Of a stretch of DNA of 41,534 nt, positions 15,801-24,058 are shown in pieces. The notes under the pieces are model-generated. The model had not been told where the DNA came from. It did no database searches and was given only the letters and a program-made list of their open reading frames with translations. The stretch is from positions 1-41,534 of IMG/VR virus record IMGVR_UViG_3300002334_000057. The stretch is one strand, 5' to 3'. The DNA is from a virus. Position 1 is the stretch's first letter. The number at the start of each line of letters is the position of its first letter. The translations under genes were made by a program, and so were the position numbers.

Positions 15801-17534
15801 TTTGATTTCTTGCGTCTGGAAATCACAAATTCGCAGATTGATTCGATCAAGAACATCCTGAAGAGTTACGACCTTTTACAAAGCGGTTTTCTTGAAGTAG
15901 AGACGGCACTAACCGATATCGTTTCTGAAGAATCCGATAAGCGTACCGAAGTCGCTATCGAGGCCAACGAGAAGTTGATATCACTTCAGATTGAACGGTT
16001 GCGGCTTGAAGGTAAAGAACTTGAGTCTTCTTTGCTACAGGTAGAACGTAGGTACAAGAACGAACAGAAACGTATTCGTGAAACCGGGAACCTTGCTAAG
16101 AGAATCCGAGCGGCTGAAGGTCAGATTATCGAAGCGCAGGCCGAAGGTGAAGCCGCAAGAGTTCAGCAACTTAGAGCCGAAATTGATGCACTTACACAAT
16201 TGCAGGCAGATCAGATATCCGAACTTGATCGCTTGCGTGACGCTTCGCTTGATAAGGAAATGAAACGCGAGAAGAATCGGATTGAAAATACCGAAGACGG
16301 ACGTAAAGCCAAGAAGAAAGCACAACAAGAAGAACGGGTAGGTGAGCTTGAGTCACAACGCGTAGAACTGAAGGGGCAGATTGCAAAGGCCAAGGAAAAT
16401 GGTTTACTCAGAACCGAACTTGTGTTGAAGCAAAAACTGATCGAAACAGAACGCGAGATTGTTAACATCACAGATCAACGAATCGAAGATGAGCTTGATT
16501 TGATTGAATCTTCTGACAGGGTGCTTGAAAATCTCAGAGCACAGTTTGAAACACTCCGAAGAATCAACGGATCACGCGAGGAATACAACGACCTGTTGAA
16601 AGATGCAGAGCGTAAGCTGGTCGGAACCAACAGTGTGCTTGATGCCCGTGAGGCTATCCGTGGACGGCTTGAGGACGCGGATACCGTGGATGAGGCCGAT
16701 AGTTTCAAGAAGGCGGCAGGGAGCGTTCTACGGTCTCGCGGTCAATCACTGCAAACCAGACGCGGAGAGCTTCAGAACGAGCTTGGGCGTACGAAAGATT
16801 CAGGACGTAGAGAAGAAATTCTTACGGAGCTTGAAGCGGTTGATAAAGAACTTCGGAACCTTGTTGAGAAGCTTCGGATTCTTGATGACGAGTACGACCG
16901 AACGATTGAAGTACTCAAGAAAGAACAGGCAGAGCGCGAGCGTCAGGTACAAGAGAAGAGCATTCGTGAGCGTGGTAAAGACGCGGGACTCACGGACGAG
17001 GAAATTGATGAAGAGGTAGACAAGAGAACCGGTAAGGACTTAAAGCCAATCTCTGATAAACAGAAAGAACGCACGGAAAGGAACCTTCGCAAGCGCGGTG
17101 ATCTAGAAGACGATGAAGAGGTCATCGGTATCAAGAACGGTCGCCCGGTCATAGGTAAGAAACTCGCACCGGAACGTGAAGAAGGTTTACAGGTGCCTGA
17201 AGTTGGGACAGACGATTTGCAACCGGGCGGAACAGACAACATTCCCGGTATCCGAGACGTTCCGATTTCACCGGGTGCTGTTCCCACAACACCGGACGCG
17301 GTTAGAGGTATTGAGAAAACAACCGATAGTCTTGAGAAAATCGGAACACAAATCGAATCCGGGATTTCGGCGTTCCAAGACTCCCTTAATTCTTTACAGA
17401 CAACGGCAGTTGATACGTTTACAATCATCAACGGCAAGCTTGAAGAACTTGCGGCAGTGACAAACGAGCACACGACGCAACTTGAAGAACAGAGATCGCG
17501 GGCCGAGTCCGTGAGGATCGAAGGGAGAAGATAA
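12867..17534 (+). CDS. Tail tape measure protein
   Basis: A 1555-residue protein that sets tail length and is ejected on infection; at about 0.15 nm per residue it implies a tail of roughly 230 nm. Residues ~190-440 form the conserved tape measure domain (FDKAITAVRSVT, GVSAVDAAVGLNDIVQSGF, LAILSSLTLSGLGFTEATTQLRAA). Two hydrophobic stretches follow at about 510-545 and 640-680, suited to membrane crossing. The second half is long charged coiled coil (about 870-1420), then a Pro/Thr-rich tail and a last coiled segment. No muramidase or peptidase motif was seen. GAGGGA at 12853-12858 precedes the ATG. A near-copy of the palindrome lies inside at 13948-13964. Confidence 0.93.
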   Translation: MPSEADAGSVVVSFRADVRKALSSFEEYNRGLRKSTEQTKRSVKSIRAQLDSVNTSGAIGAGAAAAGNGQGIASLGASLAIARRVGGVTDGIVNNFQTLTIVADQAFEAAGTSVNGYSRALTEAGEKSRLALTVMNRSIALLPAGVSSSVQQSRVSFTKFNKDFGELASKTQTNVTKIRKSLNTLNLIVAAGVGVGVLKLGSDFDKAITAVRSVTKETVEEFESVRQSVIAIANDVGVSAVDAAVGLNDIVQSGFEGQEAFDLLTASAQTARAGLIETSLATSVLVGTLNAYQLSGSDAAEVSGKLIKAVDVGIFTFQELATSIGNVTPIAFAAGVELEELLAILSSLTLSGLGFTEATTQLRAAIVALLKPQEQAAKRIKEVLGVSAEAAIRVNGFADTLQRLVESANGSNEALAKIFPNIRALQGLVSLAATGFKDLNSTIEVLGNSGAASLKRVLEIQSGSFSQLAGEIRRQLGNQLIKVFEKNRKTIVGMTASVLEFTKANRDSVFALVAIGAAIGVVAVGLLVLKGALFVTEVALAGVVRVSKTLAAIQSGELAKSFASTALKLRNLVFSQTAYAANSAVLLSSTKGLSRAFPVFTKAAIQSTNAIKALNIAQIASNLSFKVGTARVIAHATALKAAAVAAVIATGNFLAMSVAAAAAVSPIAVIALAAGTALVAFNIGRWLSPWKRANDEAEKQIEALEKISDIQDGIQQRLSRRGAITPESDTAIRQIKTIQELRNELADALTAYNVGIDGAAAKVTGLRNELAKVGETFNSDDLRKVLGDRIEGLTQIVITERAKLAEAAGEAIASSASSQVLLVSAGFKEGDILKATKALRDLDLILTQMAEDSNKSTANLEQFAALLAETETNTLGARDALDSFVDSLRTANLSPFQQSLKSVMEDEQQLEKEFENLASQLRNTLENIIPPETINQLIPKIAPNPDIAQRLLLGGTKEEISKFLLDAIVASRDDIKSLFDFLRLEITNSQIDSIKNILKSYDLLQSGFLEVETALTDIVSEESDKRTEVAIEANEKLISLQIERLRLEGKELESSLLQVERRYKNEQKRIRETGNLAKRIRAAEGQIIEAQAEGEAARVQQLRAEIDALTQLQADQISELDRLRDASLDKEMKREKNRIENTEDGRKAKKKAQQEERVGELESQRVELKGQIAKAKENGLLRTELVLKQKLIETEREIVNITDQRIEDELDLIESSDRVLENLRAQFETLRRINGSREEYNDLLKDAERKLVGTNSVLDAREAIRGRLEDADTVDEADSFKKAAGSVLRSRGQSLQTRRGELQNELGRTKDSGRREEILTELEAVDKELRNLVEKLRILDDEYDRTIEVLKKEQAERERQVQEKSIRERGKDAGLTDEEIDEEVDKRTGKDLKPISDKQKERTERNLRKRGDLEDDEEVIGIKNGRPVIGKKLAPEREEGLQVPEVGTDDLQPGGTDNIPGIRDVPISPGAVPTTPDAVRGIEKTTDSLEKIGTQIESGISAFQDSLNSLQTTAVDTFTIINGKLEELAAVTNEHTTQLEEQRSRAESVRIEGRR
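13948..13964. repeat. Palindrome variant inside tape measure gene
   Basis: AGTTGCGAGCCGCAATT differs from the consensus at one base and encodes part of QLRAAI. It may be a true intragenic site or a chance match to common codons. Confidence 0.6.
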
Positions 17535-17535
17535 G

Positions 17536-18060
17536 ATGGCTTCGGTGGTTCCATATCTATTGACGTTCAAAGGGAATTGGGCGGGGTCTACTGAAGTCGC
17601 ACTTTCCTTTGAAAACGGTTCACACGAATCTGTTTCGGGTGGGGGTCTTCCCGCGTTTATCACTCCGCAACAAAACCCGGTTGGTGTGTACTATTGGAAC
17701 ATCAAAGGTTTCTTCGCGGAAACAGAGAGCCAAGTACACGACAATGCGGCACAGACACAAGCTCTTGTTGTAAGTGAATTGGGTTTAGCTGACACAATAA
17801 CGGAACATTTGGGTTTCTTCCCGCCGATTGAAAAGCGGTTAGCACGCGGTGGTGTTACGCTTTGGTCACCACATGATAACGCCGGTTCACTGAAGCTCTA
17901 TCGAGGCCCAACAGGTGACTACGCGGGCGGGAACGCGGTAACCCTTTCGAGCGAATGTTGGTTGAAAAAATACAACGCGACTACAGGCGGAAGAAACGGG
18001 ATTGCAACAATTGATTACCAATTTGTTTCAAGTAGAAACCCCGTCGATTACATTGTCTGA
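17536..18060 (+). CDS. Minor tail protein (hypothetical)
   Basis: A 174-residue protein one base after the tape measure stop, with GGGAGAA at 17524-17530 as ribosome binding site. In this position siphophages carry distal-tail or tape-measure-associated minor proteins. It is rich in Gly, aromatic residues and predicted strands (VVPYLLTFKGNWAG, NPVGVYYWNIKGFF, GSLKLYRGPTGDYAGG). No known motif. The TGA leads into palindrome copy 5. Confidence 0.7.
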   Translation: MASVVPYLLTFKGNWAGSTEVALSFENGSHESVSGGGLPAFITPQQNPVGVYYWNIKGFFAETESQVHDNAAQTQALVVSELGLADTITEHLGFFPPIEKRLARGGVTLWSPHDNAGSLKLYRGPTGDYAGGNAVTLSSECWLKKYNATTGGRNGIATIDYQFVSSRNPVDYIV

Positions 18061-18076
18061 ATTGCGACTCGCAATT
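18060..18076. repeat. 17-bp palindrome, copy 5 (before tail hub gene)
   Basis: AATTGCGACTCGCAATT overlaps the upstream TGA and is 16 bases before the hub ATG, just ahead of its GAGG. Confidence 0.95.
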
Positions 18077-18092
18077 ACCCGAGGAAAACAAA

Positions 18093-21000
18093 ATGTCTAC
18101 TGAGTTGAACGTTGACGGTATTGAAGTTCTCGAACTAAGTTGGCAGATGTCCCGCGCTTCTAAGTGCCGATTTACGGTAACCGGGCGAGGCGGTGATGAT
18201 TCTGGAACAGGTCCGCAATTCGCGGCTAGGGATGTTGTGACGTTCAACGTTCCGAGGGGCGGCGGCGAGGTATGCTTGTTCGTGGGGGTAGTGCTGCCGT
18301 CGAGGCGTATCATTTCCGCAACGGAAGATTCGATTGAGTACGTAGCCGCTGATATCTTGGAGTATCTAGGCAACAACCCTATCGATGTTGTGAACAAGCG
18401 GTACAATCCTATCGGCTCTTCCCCGCTGCTCGAATACCCTTCGGGTGATACGGTCACGTTTCAGTACATCCTTGAAACAGAATTCGATTCACTTATTCAA
18501 GACGGAACCATCGGCGGGTTTGATTACTCTGAATCGAACAGTCTTGAAGAATTGATTTTGTACGACGTACAAATAACCGGTTTGACTTGGCTTGAATTGA
18601 TTGATGAACTGCTCACACAAGTACCTTCGCTTGGTTACTGGTACGAACCCGATTCGGCTGATTGGGCTTCTGGTTCTCACAAGGGCGGTACAATTCATTT
18701 CTACGACCTGTCAACGGTTCCAACATCGCCAACGGCTGATTTTGTCTTGCCGAGTACGGTCGATGACACGCTTGTAGAAAACATTCTTGAATTGGATATC
18801 AATCTTGATATCAGCCGTGCGTATGACACTGTTACGATTAATGGGTTCGGCAATTTCTACGAAACAAGCGAACAGCTAAACACCGCATGGACCAATTTAG
18901 AGGCCGGTAATTCTCGCGGATTGTTTGCAATCTATGGAACGGTTGTAGCGGACGAGCACGTACTAAGAGATAACCCGGACGGCGTATCAAGGCCACAGTA
19001 TTACAGCAGCTTTGGATCATGGTCTACACTACCAGCGTCAATCGGAACAACTGCGCGACCGTGGTACCCGGAAGCGGAAAACTCAAACGCACAAAGAGCT
19101 TTCAGGCGGTTCTCTGTAAACGAAACTGTGAATATAAGCGCGTTCGCAGGTTTGCCGGTTGGTGCTCTTTATGGGGGCACACAGGACCAAGAAGTGTTTG
19201 ACTTGAAACTGAGATCAACCCAAGAGGGTAGCAATTCGCAGTTGTACAGAGTCTCGCCTGCAATCAGCATTCAAGGGTTGTTTCATCGTTGGTACGGTGG
19301 TGAAATCGTGGGCACCATTGGCGATGATGACTACCTAGGTTCTATATCGAATGGTGTGAAAATATTTGTCTTCAGTGACGGTATCTTTGACGACTGGGGC
19401 GAGTTTGTACCAAACACCGTACTGTACGAAAATCAGCTTCCAAATGGTCCGTTTGCACCGTTGAGAGATTACGGGCCACCGCAATCTGTATCCGAAAACT
19501 TTGTTTGGTTGTCTGTCGCGCTAGTCAACAGAACCAATTACTTTTTCACAAGCAATGTTTCAGGGAATACTTTTTATGACGATATGGTAGATCAGTTGAT
19601 CTACATGTACTGGCCGATCGTAGGGTTCGAGGCTTTGGGTGATTGGAACGACCCGCAAGTGTGGTGCAATTACACATTGAAAGCACCTTTTTATCACAGT
19701 CTTTCAAACGGGTCTTTAGGTTATGACAAGTCCCTCGTCCTTTATGATAATCGATTGCTTCGATATACAGATAAAGATGATAATGTGATTCGTGACGATC
19801 ACGACTTACTCGTACAACTTACACAAATCATTTTTGATTCAGTATCACGCCCGCGAGTGTTCGGTACATGCTCAGTAGATATTGAATCGTTTGAAACTGG
19901 CGACGTGTATTCTGACTGGTTAGAAGAGGCGATGGTAACAATCGGGTCGGCTGTTCGTTTCCGACACTGGGGAGGCGGAACTGTTGGGGATAATTTCTTG
20001 CCAGAGACAAGGATTCAATCAATTAGACTTGAAAAAATTATTAGCGAAGGGTCTATCACTGTTGGGTTTGACAATGACACAACTTTTGAGAATATCGAGA
20101 AGATTACTGATCGTCTCGCGTTTAGAAGTGACCAGAATTTAGAGATAGGTCTTAATACTCAGTTCCCCGCTGTTGATAGTCCGGTTGTCGGGGATGATTG
20201 CACGGATGACGGAATCATCAATGTTATTACTACAGACGGAGACGGCGGCGGAGGTAGCGGAGGGGGAGGCGGCGGAGGTGGCGGCGGAGGCGGCGGAGGG
20301 GGAGGCGGTACTGATACCGGCGATGAAGAGTGCCCTACAATTGAATGGTTGCTTTCATTCCAGCAATACATTGCACTGAGTGAACGATGCCGCGAATTGC
20401 TTTTTCCAGATGGTGGTTTTATTGGTCCGGGCGGGTTTTATGAATCTGAAACACAAGAAGCTTTAGCGTCTGATTGCGGCGTAAGTCTTCCTGATTATGA
20501 AGTCGTGCCTTTCTATGATTCGTACGATATGGGTATTGCGGTGATCGCAGAATACGAGGTTGAACACACTCTTGATTCCACAGGTATGGTTAATGAAGAG
20601 ACCCCGTATTTCTTTACGGGCGGGAAGTCGGTAACCACAACCGCAAATATCAGTGAGTCTAAAAATGTTGGTCATAATTCGTTTTGCACACGCGCTGTTT
20701 TCCCCGGCCCAACAGCGCAGTCAAAAGCGATAGGTGTAAATACCGGTGATTACGTTGGAGACAGTACAGCCGACGGGGTAGTTGCGATACGATCGAGCGT
20801 GACTCAGTACTTCGATATGAATCTAAACAAATTCGTAATTGCGGTGTTTATTCATTTTGTTGATCTCGGCTCTACGCTCCATTTTCAGAACCTTACGATG
20901 AGAATATTCGGAATCGTCGAATTGGATGGAACGGTAAACGTTGCGGACTTTGCGACCGGTGTAACAGGGTCGGTAGGCTTTGAACCGCATCCCGCTGAAC

Positions 21001-21314
21001 CGTCTCAAAGGGAAGAAGTTCTTTCTTGGATTCGTGGTTACAAAAACATGTTGATTGATCCCAACTTCAACAACGAGACGAGCGATTCAACAGAACATGA
21101 ATCACATGCGATAACAGCGTCCGTAAGCGTGGTATATCTTGAAGATGGGTACGTGTTTGAGATCAGCGGCGTAAGTACTTACAAAAAAGTAACCGACGCG
21201 GATAGCCCTTACGCCATCGATCAGAGAACACACACGCAGGAGCACACTTCAACATATAATGCAACGGTTACGGTAACCGCTATGACAACCAATCCGAATT
21301 TTGTTGCGAGTTAA
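18093..21314 (+). CDS. Large tail hub/tip protein with polyglycine linker
   Basis: A 1073-residue tail-tip protein. The N-terminus (about 1-110) resembles a baseplate hub domain: VDGIEVLELSWQMSRASKCRFTV, then VTFNVPRGGGEVCLFVGVV, where a barrel strand leads into a helix. The middle is rich in Trp, Tyr and Asn, as in adhesion modules. Residues 718-739 are four Gly, one Ser and 17 Gly, a flexible linker before a Cys-containing C-terminal domain (DEECPTIEWLL) that is beta-rich and ends in repeated Thr/Val strands. The layout suggests a hub anchored to the tube and a mobile receptor-binding part. GAGG lies just upstream of the ATG. Confidence 0.72.
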   Translation: MSTELNVDGIEVLELSWQMSRASKCRFTVTGRGGDDSGTGPQFAARDVVTFNVPRGGGEVCLFVGVVLPSRRIISATEDSIEYVAADILEYLGNNPIDVVNKRYNPIGSSPLLEYPSGDTVTFQYILETEFDSLIQDGTIGGFDYSESNSLEELILYDVQITGLTWLELIDELLTQVPSLGYWYEPDSADWASGSHKGGTIHFYDLSTVPTSPTADFVLPSTVDDTLVENILELDINLDISRAYDTVTINGFGNFYETSEQLNTAWTNLEAGNSRGLFAIYGTVVADEHVLRDNPDGVSRPQYYSSFGSWSTLPASIGTTARPWYPEAENSNAQRAFRRFSVNETVNISAFAGLPVGALYGGTQDQEVFDLKLRSTQEGSNSQLYRVSPAISIQGLFHRWYGGEIVGTIGDDDYLGSISNGVKIFVFSDGIFDDWGEFVPNTVLYENQLPNGPFAPLRDYGPPQSVSENFVWLSVALVNRTNYFFTSNVSGNTFYDDMVDQLIYMYWPIVGFEALGDWNDPQVWCNYTLKAPFYHSLSNGSLGYDKSLVLYDNRLLRYTDKDDNVIRDDHDLLVQLTQIIFDSVSRPRVFGTCSVDIESFETGDVYSDWLEEAMVTIGSAVRFRHWGGGTVGDNFLPETRIQSIRLEKIISEGSITVGFDNDTTFENIEKITDRLAFRSDQNLEIGLNTQFPAVDSPVVGDDCTDDGIINVITTDGDGGGGSGGGGGGGGGGGGGGGGGTDTGDEECPTIEWLLSFQQYIALSERCRELLFPDGGFIGPGGFYESETQEALASDCGVSLPDYEVVPFYDSYDMGIAVIAEYEVEHTLDSTGMVNEETPYFFTGGKSVTTTANISESKNVGHNSFCTRAVFPGPTAQSKAIGVNTGDYVGDSTADGVVAIRSSVTQYFDMNLNKFVIAVFIHFVDLGSTLHFQNLTMRIFGIVELDGTVNVADFATGVTGSVGFEPHPAEPSQREEVLSWIRGYKNMLIDPNFNNETSDSTEHESHAITASVSVVYLEDGYVFEISGVSTYKKVTDADSPYAIDQRTHTQEHTSTYNATVTVTAMTTNPNFVAS

Positions 21315-21317
21315 AAA

Positions 21318-22616
21318 ATGATTCAGAAAAATCCTAGAACTTCAGATGTTGACAAATGGAATAATTTGAGCGAAGACGAGCGGGTAGATATTTGTTTACC
21401 TATCTGGGAAGACCGTAATGAATGGGGATACAATATTGATAAACCCGCACACCATACAACGGTTGCGAAAAGAAGATCGTCGTGCGACTCTTGCAATCAC
21501 CAGACAGATGTTGATGGCGGCAGTTATTGCAATTTGATTGCGAGTCGTTCAGGAACGATTCAGTTTCTAGATGACGATCTTCTCAGAACACCAAAACTTG
21601 ATTGCCCTGTGCGTGCAAAGGGGTTTTCAAACAACTTCAAAGATAACCCGTCTGTTTCACTCGTCATTGCTTGCTTGAATGAGGGAAGCGATCTAGAAGC
21701 AACGATTGCGACAGTACTAGCCGCCAATACAAAGCCGGATGAAATCTTGCTCGTTGACGACGGGTCAGTTGAACCTTGTAATCATCGGGTTGCGCAAATG
21801 ATCGCGTATGCAAACGTTGATTTTAAGTACATCCGGCATACGAAAAGAATGGGTTCGTCAGTATCCAAGAACGTAGGGTGTGCGAAGTCTTACGGCGACG
21901 TTGTGATTGTGGTTGATTCTCATATGCGGTTCCCGTTGAACTGGTTGGATATGATGTTGGCCGACTTGAGAGAAAACCCTACATCGATAATTGCCGCTGC
22001 ATCAATCCCGATGGATTCGATATCTAAATGCCGGGTGCTCGCGGGTACGGATTGGACGTACGATGACGACACCGCCAACTATAAACTCAGGTGGTCATTA
22101 AGCCACATCAGAGCGAACGCACCTTACCGCCAGCCGGGTTTGATGGGTGCTTGCTATGGAATGACCAGAGATACGCTAGATTGGCTTGAGGGCTATGCTC
22201 CCGGCCTCACAGGGTACGGTATCGAAGAAGAGTGGTTATCTTACCGCGCTCATCTGCTCGGGATCGGCATACGGTTTAGTAGACAGTGCAAAGTAGAGCA
22301 CAAATATAGTCGCACACCGAACCGATTGGATTGTCAAGGCACACAACCGCCTATGTGGGAAATGTACTGGAACCGTCTGGTGCTCATGTGGGGCATAAGC
22401 GGTTTCCCGCCCGAACCAAACGCCGGTTACTTTGACAACATGCTTGATGCACTATCGACCAATGGGGACAAAACGATGAGCGACCAACTCATTAAATGCG
22501 TTGAAGAGAACTTCTTGAATATCCGAGAAATGATGTATCGGCTCAACGCCAAGGTCAATCGAATCGATCCAGAACGACGAAAACACATCAACAAAGAACA
22601 GTTTGAAGAGGTCTGA
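21318..22616 (+). CDS. GT2-fold glycosyltransferase, polypeptide GalNAc-transferase-like
   Basis: A 432-residue enzyme with a GT-A fold. Residues 112-150 (VSLVIACLNEGSDLEATIATV to LLVDDGS) are the nucleotide-sugar binding half. D200-S-H202 is the DxH metal motif seen in polypeptide GalNAc-transferases rather than the more common DxD, and GACYGMTRD, GLTGYGIEEEWLSYRAHLLG and VEHKYSR follow in the order of that family. The first 100 residues are extra and contain C56, C59, C71 and C96, a possible metal site. The gene begins 3 bases after the tail hub stop and ends at a terminator, so it is expressed with the tail genes; glycosylation of virion or host surface proteins is an inference. Confidence 0.82.
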   Translation: MIQKNPRTSDVDKWNNLSEDERVDICLPIWEDRNEWGYNIDKPAHHTTVAKRRSSCDSCNHQTDVDGGSYCNLIASRSGTIQFLDDDLLRTPKLDCPVRAKGFSNNFKDNPSVSLVIACLNEGSDLEATIATVLAANTKPDEILLVDDGSVEPCNHRVAQMIAYANVDFKYIRHTKRMGSSVSKNVGCAKSYGDVVIVVDSHMRFPLNWLDMMLADLRENPTSIIAAASIPMDSISKCRVLAGTDWTYDDDTANYKLRWSLSHIRANAPYRQPGLMGACYGMTRDTLDWLEGYAPGLTGYGIEEEWLSYRAHLLGIGIRFSRQCKVEHKYSRTPNRLDCQGTQPPMWEMYWNRLVLMWGISGFPPEPNAGYFDNMLDALSTNGDKTMSDQLIKCVEENFLNIREMMYRLNAKVNRIDPERRKHINKEQFEEV

Positions 22617-22622
22617 GAGCCT

Positions 22623-22645
22623 AAAACCCCGCAAAGGGGTTTTTT
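22623..22645 (+). terminator. Rho-independent terminator ending the structural block
   Basis: AAAACCCC at 22623-22630, loop GCAAA, GGGGTTTT at 22636-22643, with further T. It lies 7 bases after the glycosyltransferase stop. Confidence 0.85.
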
Positions 22646-22673
22646 ATTGGAAAAAATCACAAAAGGGTTCAGA

Positions 22674-22711
22674 TTGACACGTATTTCTGACCGATGAAAG
22701 GGCAATATATA
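22674..22711 (+). promoter_or_regulatory. Candidate non-standard promoter A (TTGACA-N26-TATATA)
   Basis: TTGACA at 22674-22679 and TATATA at 22706-22711 are 26 bases apart, too far for standard sigma70. The same two boxes with the same 26-base spacing occur at 26136-26173. Following a terminator and preceding a gene cluster, some promoter is expected here. Confidence 0.35.
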
Positions 22712-22750
22712 GTGTCTATGCCAGAGATATAAAGTAAAGAAAGAACAACG

Positions 22751-23047
22751 ATGACAAAGCAAGCGGAAATAAAGATCGTGTCGAAACCAATCGATTGGAA
22801 AAAACGGGTCAAAGAAGCGAACGAAATGTTTCGACGTTCTGACAATATCCGAAAAATGGCTATGGAGAAATTCCTATCCGCGTTCCCGGTAGGTTGCGAC
22901 GTGACTTGGATGCACGGACCCTACCCGCAACGCGGACAAGTCTTGGAGCATATCGAATGTCACGGCGATTTATGGGTAAAAAACAGCAATACAGGAAAGA
23001 CTGTAAAGGTTTCGGCGTACAACATGACACAGTTTATTGAGCGATGA
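22751..23047 (+). CDS. Small hypothetical protein
   Basis: A 98-residue, Lys-rich protein with no recognised family. It starts with a helical MTKQAEIKIVSKPIDWKKRVKEA region and has a C-terminal part suggesting a small barrel (GCDVTWMHGPYPQRGQVLEH, LWVKNSNTGKTVKVSAY). It is the first gene after the structural-block terminator and overlaps the next gene by ATGA. The ribosome binding site is a weak AAAGAA. Confidence 0.65.
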   Translation: MTKQAEIKIVSKPIDWKKRVKEANEMFRRSDNIRKMAMEKFLSAFPVGCDVTWMHGPYPQRGQVLEHIECHGDLWVKNSNTGKTVKVSAYNMTQFIER

Positions 23048-23277
23048 AAAATCCGATGAAAAACGTACTCACCAGCCCGGCCTTCTATATCATCATTTGT
23101 GCGTTCGTGTTTAGCGTTAGCGCTGCGTTTAAACTAGACGCGTGGGGAGCTACGATCGTCGTAAAGGTTTGGGTGCCAGTAATGACGTGGTTGATTATCG
23201 CTTCGATGGCGATGTTCGTAGATGCCGATACCAAAGCGACAATTGCGACTCGCAATTCAAAAGAACGGAGACGATAA
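23044..23277 (+). CDS. Two-helix membrane protein, holin candidate
   Basis: A 77-residue protein with two hydrophobic segments (about 12-28 and 36-58) joined by a short KLDAWGAT loop and a basic C-terminus ending KERRR. Size and topology suit a class II holin, but no endolysin is visible nearby, so the lysis role is unproven. It overlaps the previous gene by 4 bases. Palindrome copy 6 lies inside its last codons, so the C-terminal TIATRN is encoded by the repeat. Confidence 0.6.
   Translation: MKNPMKNVLTSPAFYIIICAFVFSVSAAFKLDAWGATIVVKVWVPVMTWLIIASMAMFVDADTKATIATRNSKERRR
23241..23257. repeat. 17-bp palindrome, copy 6 (end of membrane protein gene)
   Basis: AATTGCGACTCGCAATT inside the 3' end of the membrane protein gene and 23 bases before the next ATG. 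Even when coding, the copy stays perfect and keeps its place ahead of a start codon. Confidence 0.95.
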
Positions 23278-23280
23278 ATT

Positions 23281-24012
23281 ATGGCCTACACAAACACCAA
23301 AGTAATCGACGCGATCATCGTTGGCGCTGACAAGCACCGCGAGGCCGACGATTTTATCAAGGGCACATACGCGAAATTTGAAGAATACGGCTTCCGTGGT
23401 TGCGCGATCGGCTGCGCCATCCACGACGCGAAGCAGGCGGGGCATCTGCCCGAGTCGTTAGAAGATGGTGACCACGCGGGCTTATCAGCCGCGACCGGCA
23501 TACCAGAAACGCTGCTCCGTCTTGAGGATTCAATTTACGAAGGGTTGGCAACAAACACGTCATGGCCGGGAAGGTTCGCCCGCGCCGCACGGCATCGTGA
23601 TCTAACGATGGCGTGGCCTCGATTCGCATTGTGGCTTCTATCGGATGAGACAAGCCCAATGTGGAAATCAGCGCAAGATTCAATTGTCAAACAAACGATT
23701 GATGGCGTGGTTTCGCTTTATAACGAGTGGATTGACACGGGAGAAATACCATCAGAAGATAAGTGGGTTGCTGCGAGGGATTCTACGGATGCTGTTGCTG
23801 ATGTTGCGGATGCAGATGCAGCGTGGGCAGCTGCATCGGCTGCTGCGCGGGCTGCTGCGCGGAATGCGGGGGTTGCAGCGGGGATTGCTGCGCGGAATGC
23901 ATCGGCTGCTACGCGGGTTGCTGCGGGGGTTGCGCGGGTTGCTGCGTGGGTCACAATGTCCGACAAGCTCATCGAGATCATGGAAACGTGCCCGGAAGGT
24001 GGTGAATCGTGA
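23281..24012 (+). CDS. Ala-rich repeat phage protein
   Basis: A 243-residue protein. Residues 1-160 are a folded region (VDAIIVGADKHREADDFIKGTYAKFEEYGFRGCAIGCAIHDA; TGIPETLLRLEDSIYEGL) of a type I have seen in other phages but cannot name. Residues ~165-230 are an imperfect Ala repeat (AAxAAARxA) encoded by GCTGCTGCGCGG-like units at about 23795-23950. That stretch is much richer in GC than its surroundings and would form a helix with Ala on one face. The repeat could vary in length by slippage. GGAG at 23267-23270 precedes the ATG. Confidence 0.7.
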   Translation: MAYTNTKVIDAIIVGADKHREADDFIKGTYAKFEEYGFRGCAIGCAIHDAKQAGHLPESLEDGDHAGLSAATGIPETLLRLEDSIYEGLATNTSWPGRFARAARHRDLTMAWPRFALWLLSDETSPMWKSAQDSIVKQTIDGVVSLYNEWIDTGEIPSEDKWVAARDSTDAVADVADADAAWAAASAAARAAARNAGVAAGIAARNASAATRVAAGVARVAAWVTMSDKLIEIMETCPEGGES

Positions 24013-24058
24013 GCGTCAATATCGCCGGATTGACGACCCCAACACCGAGAGGTAACAC

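Noticed and set aside
20159-20371. Minus-strand polyproline reading frame
   Set aside because: It is the reverse of the polyglycine codons in the tail hub gene.
23645-24055. Alternative plus-strand frame through the Ala repeat (Arg/Leu/Gly-rich)
   Set aside because: It is a frame-shifted reading of the GCTGCGCGG repeat with no ribosome binding site; the Ala frame continues a folded N-terminal region.
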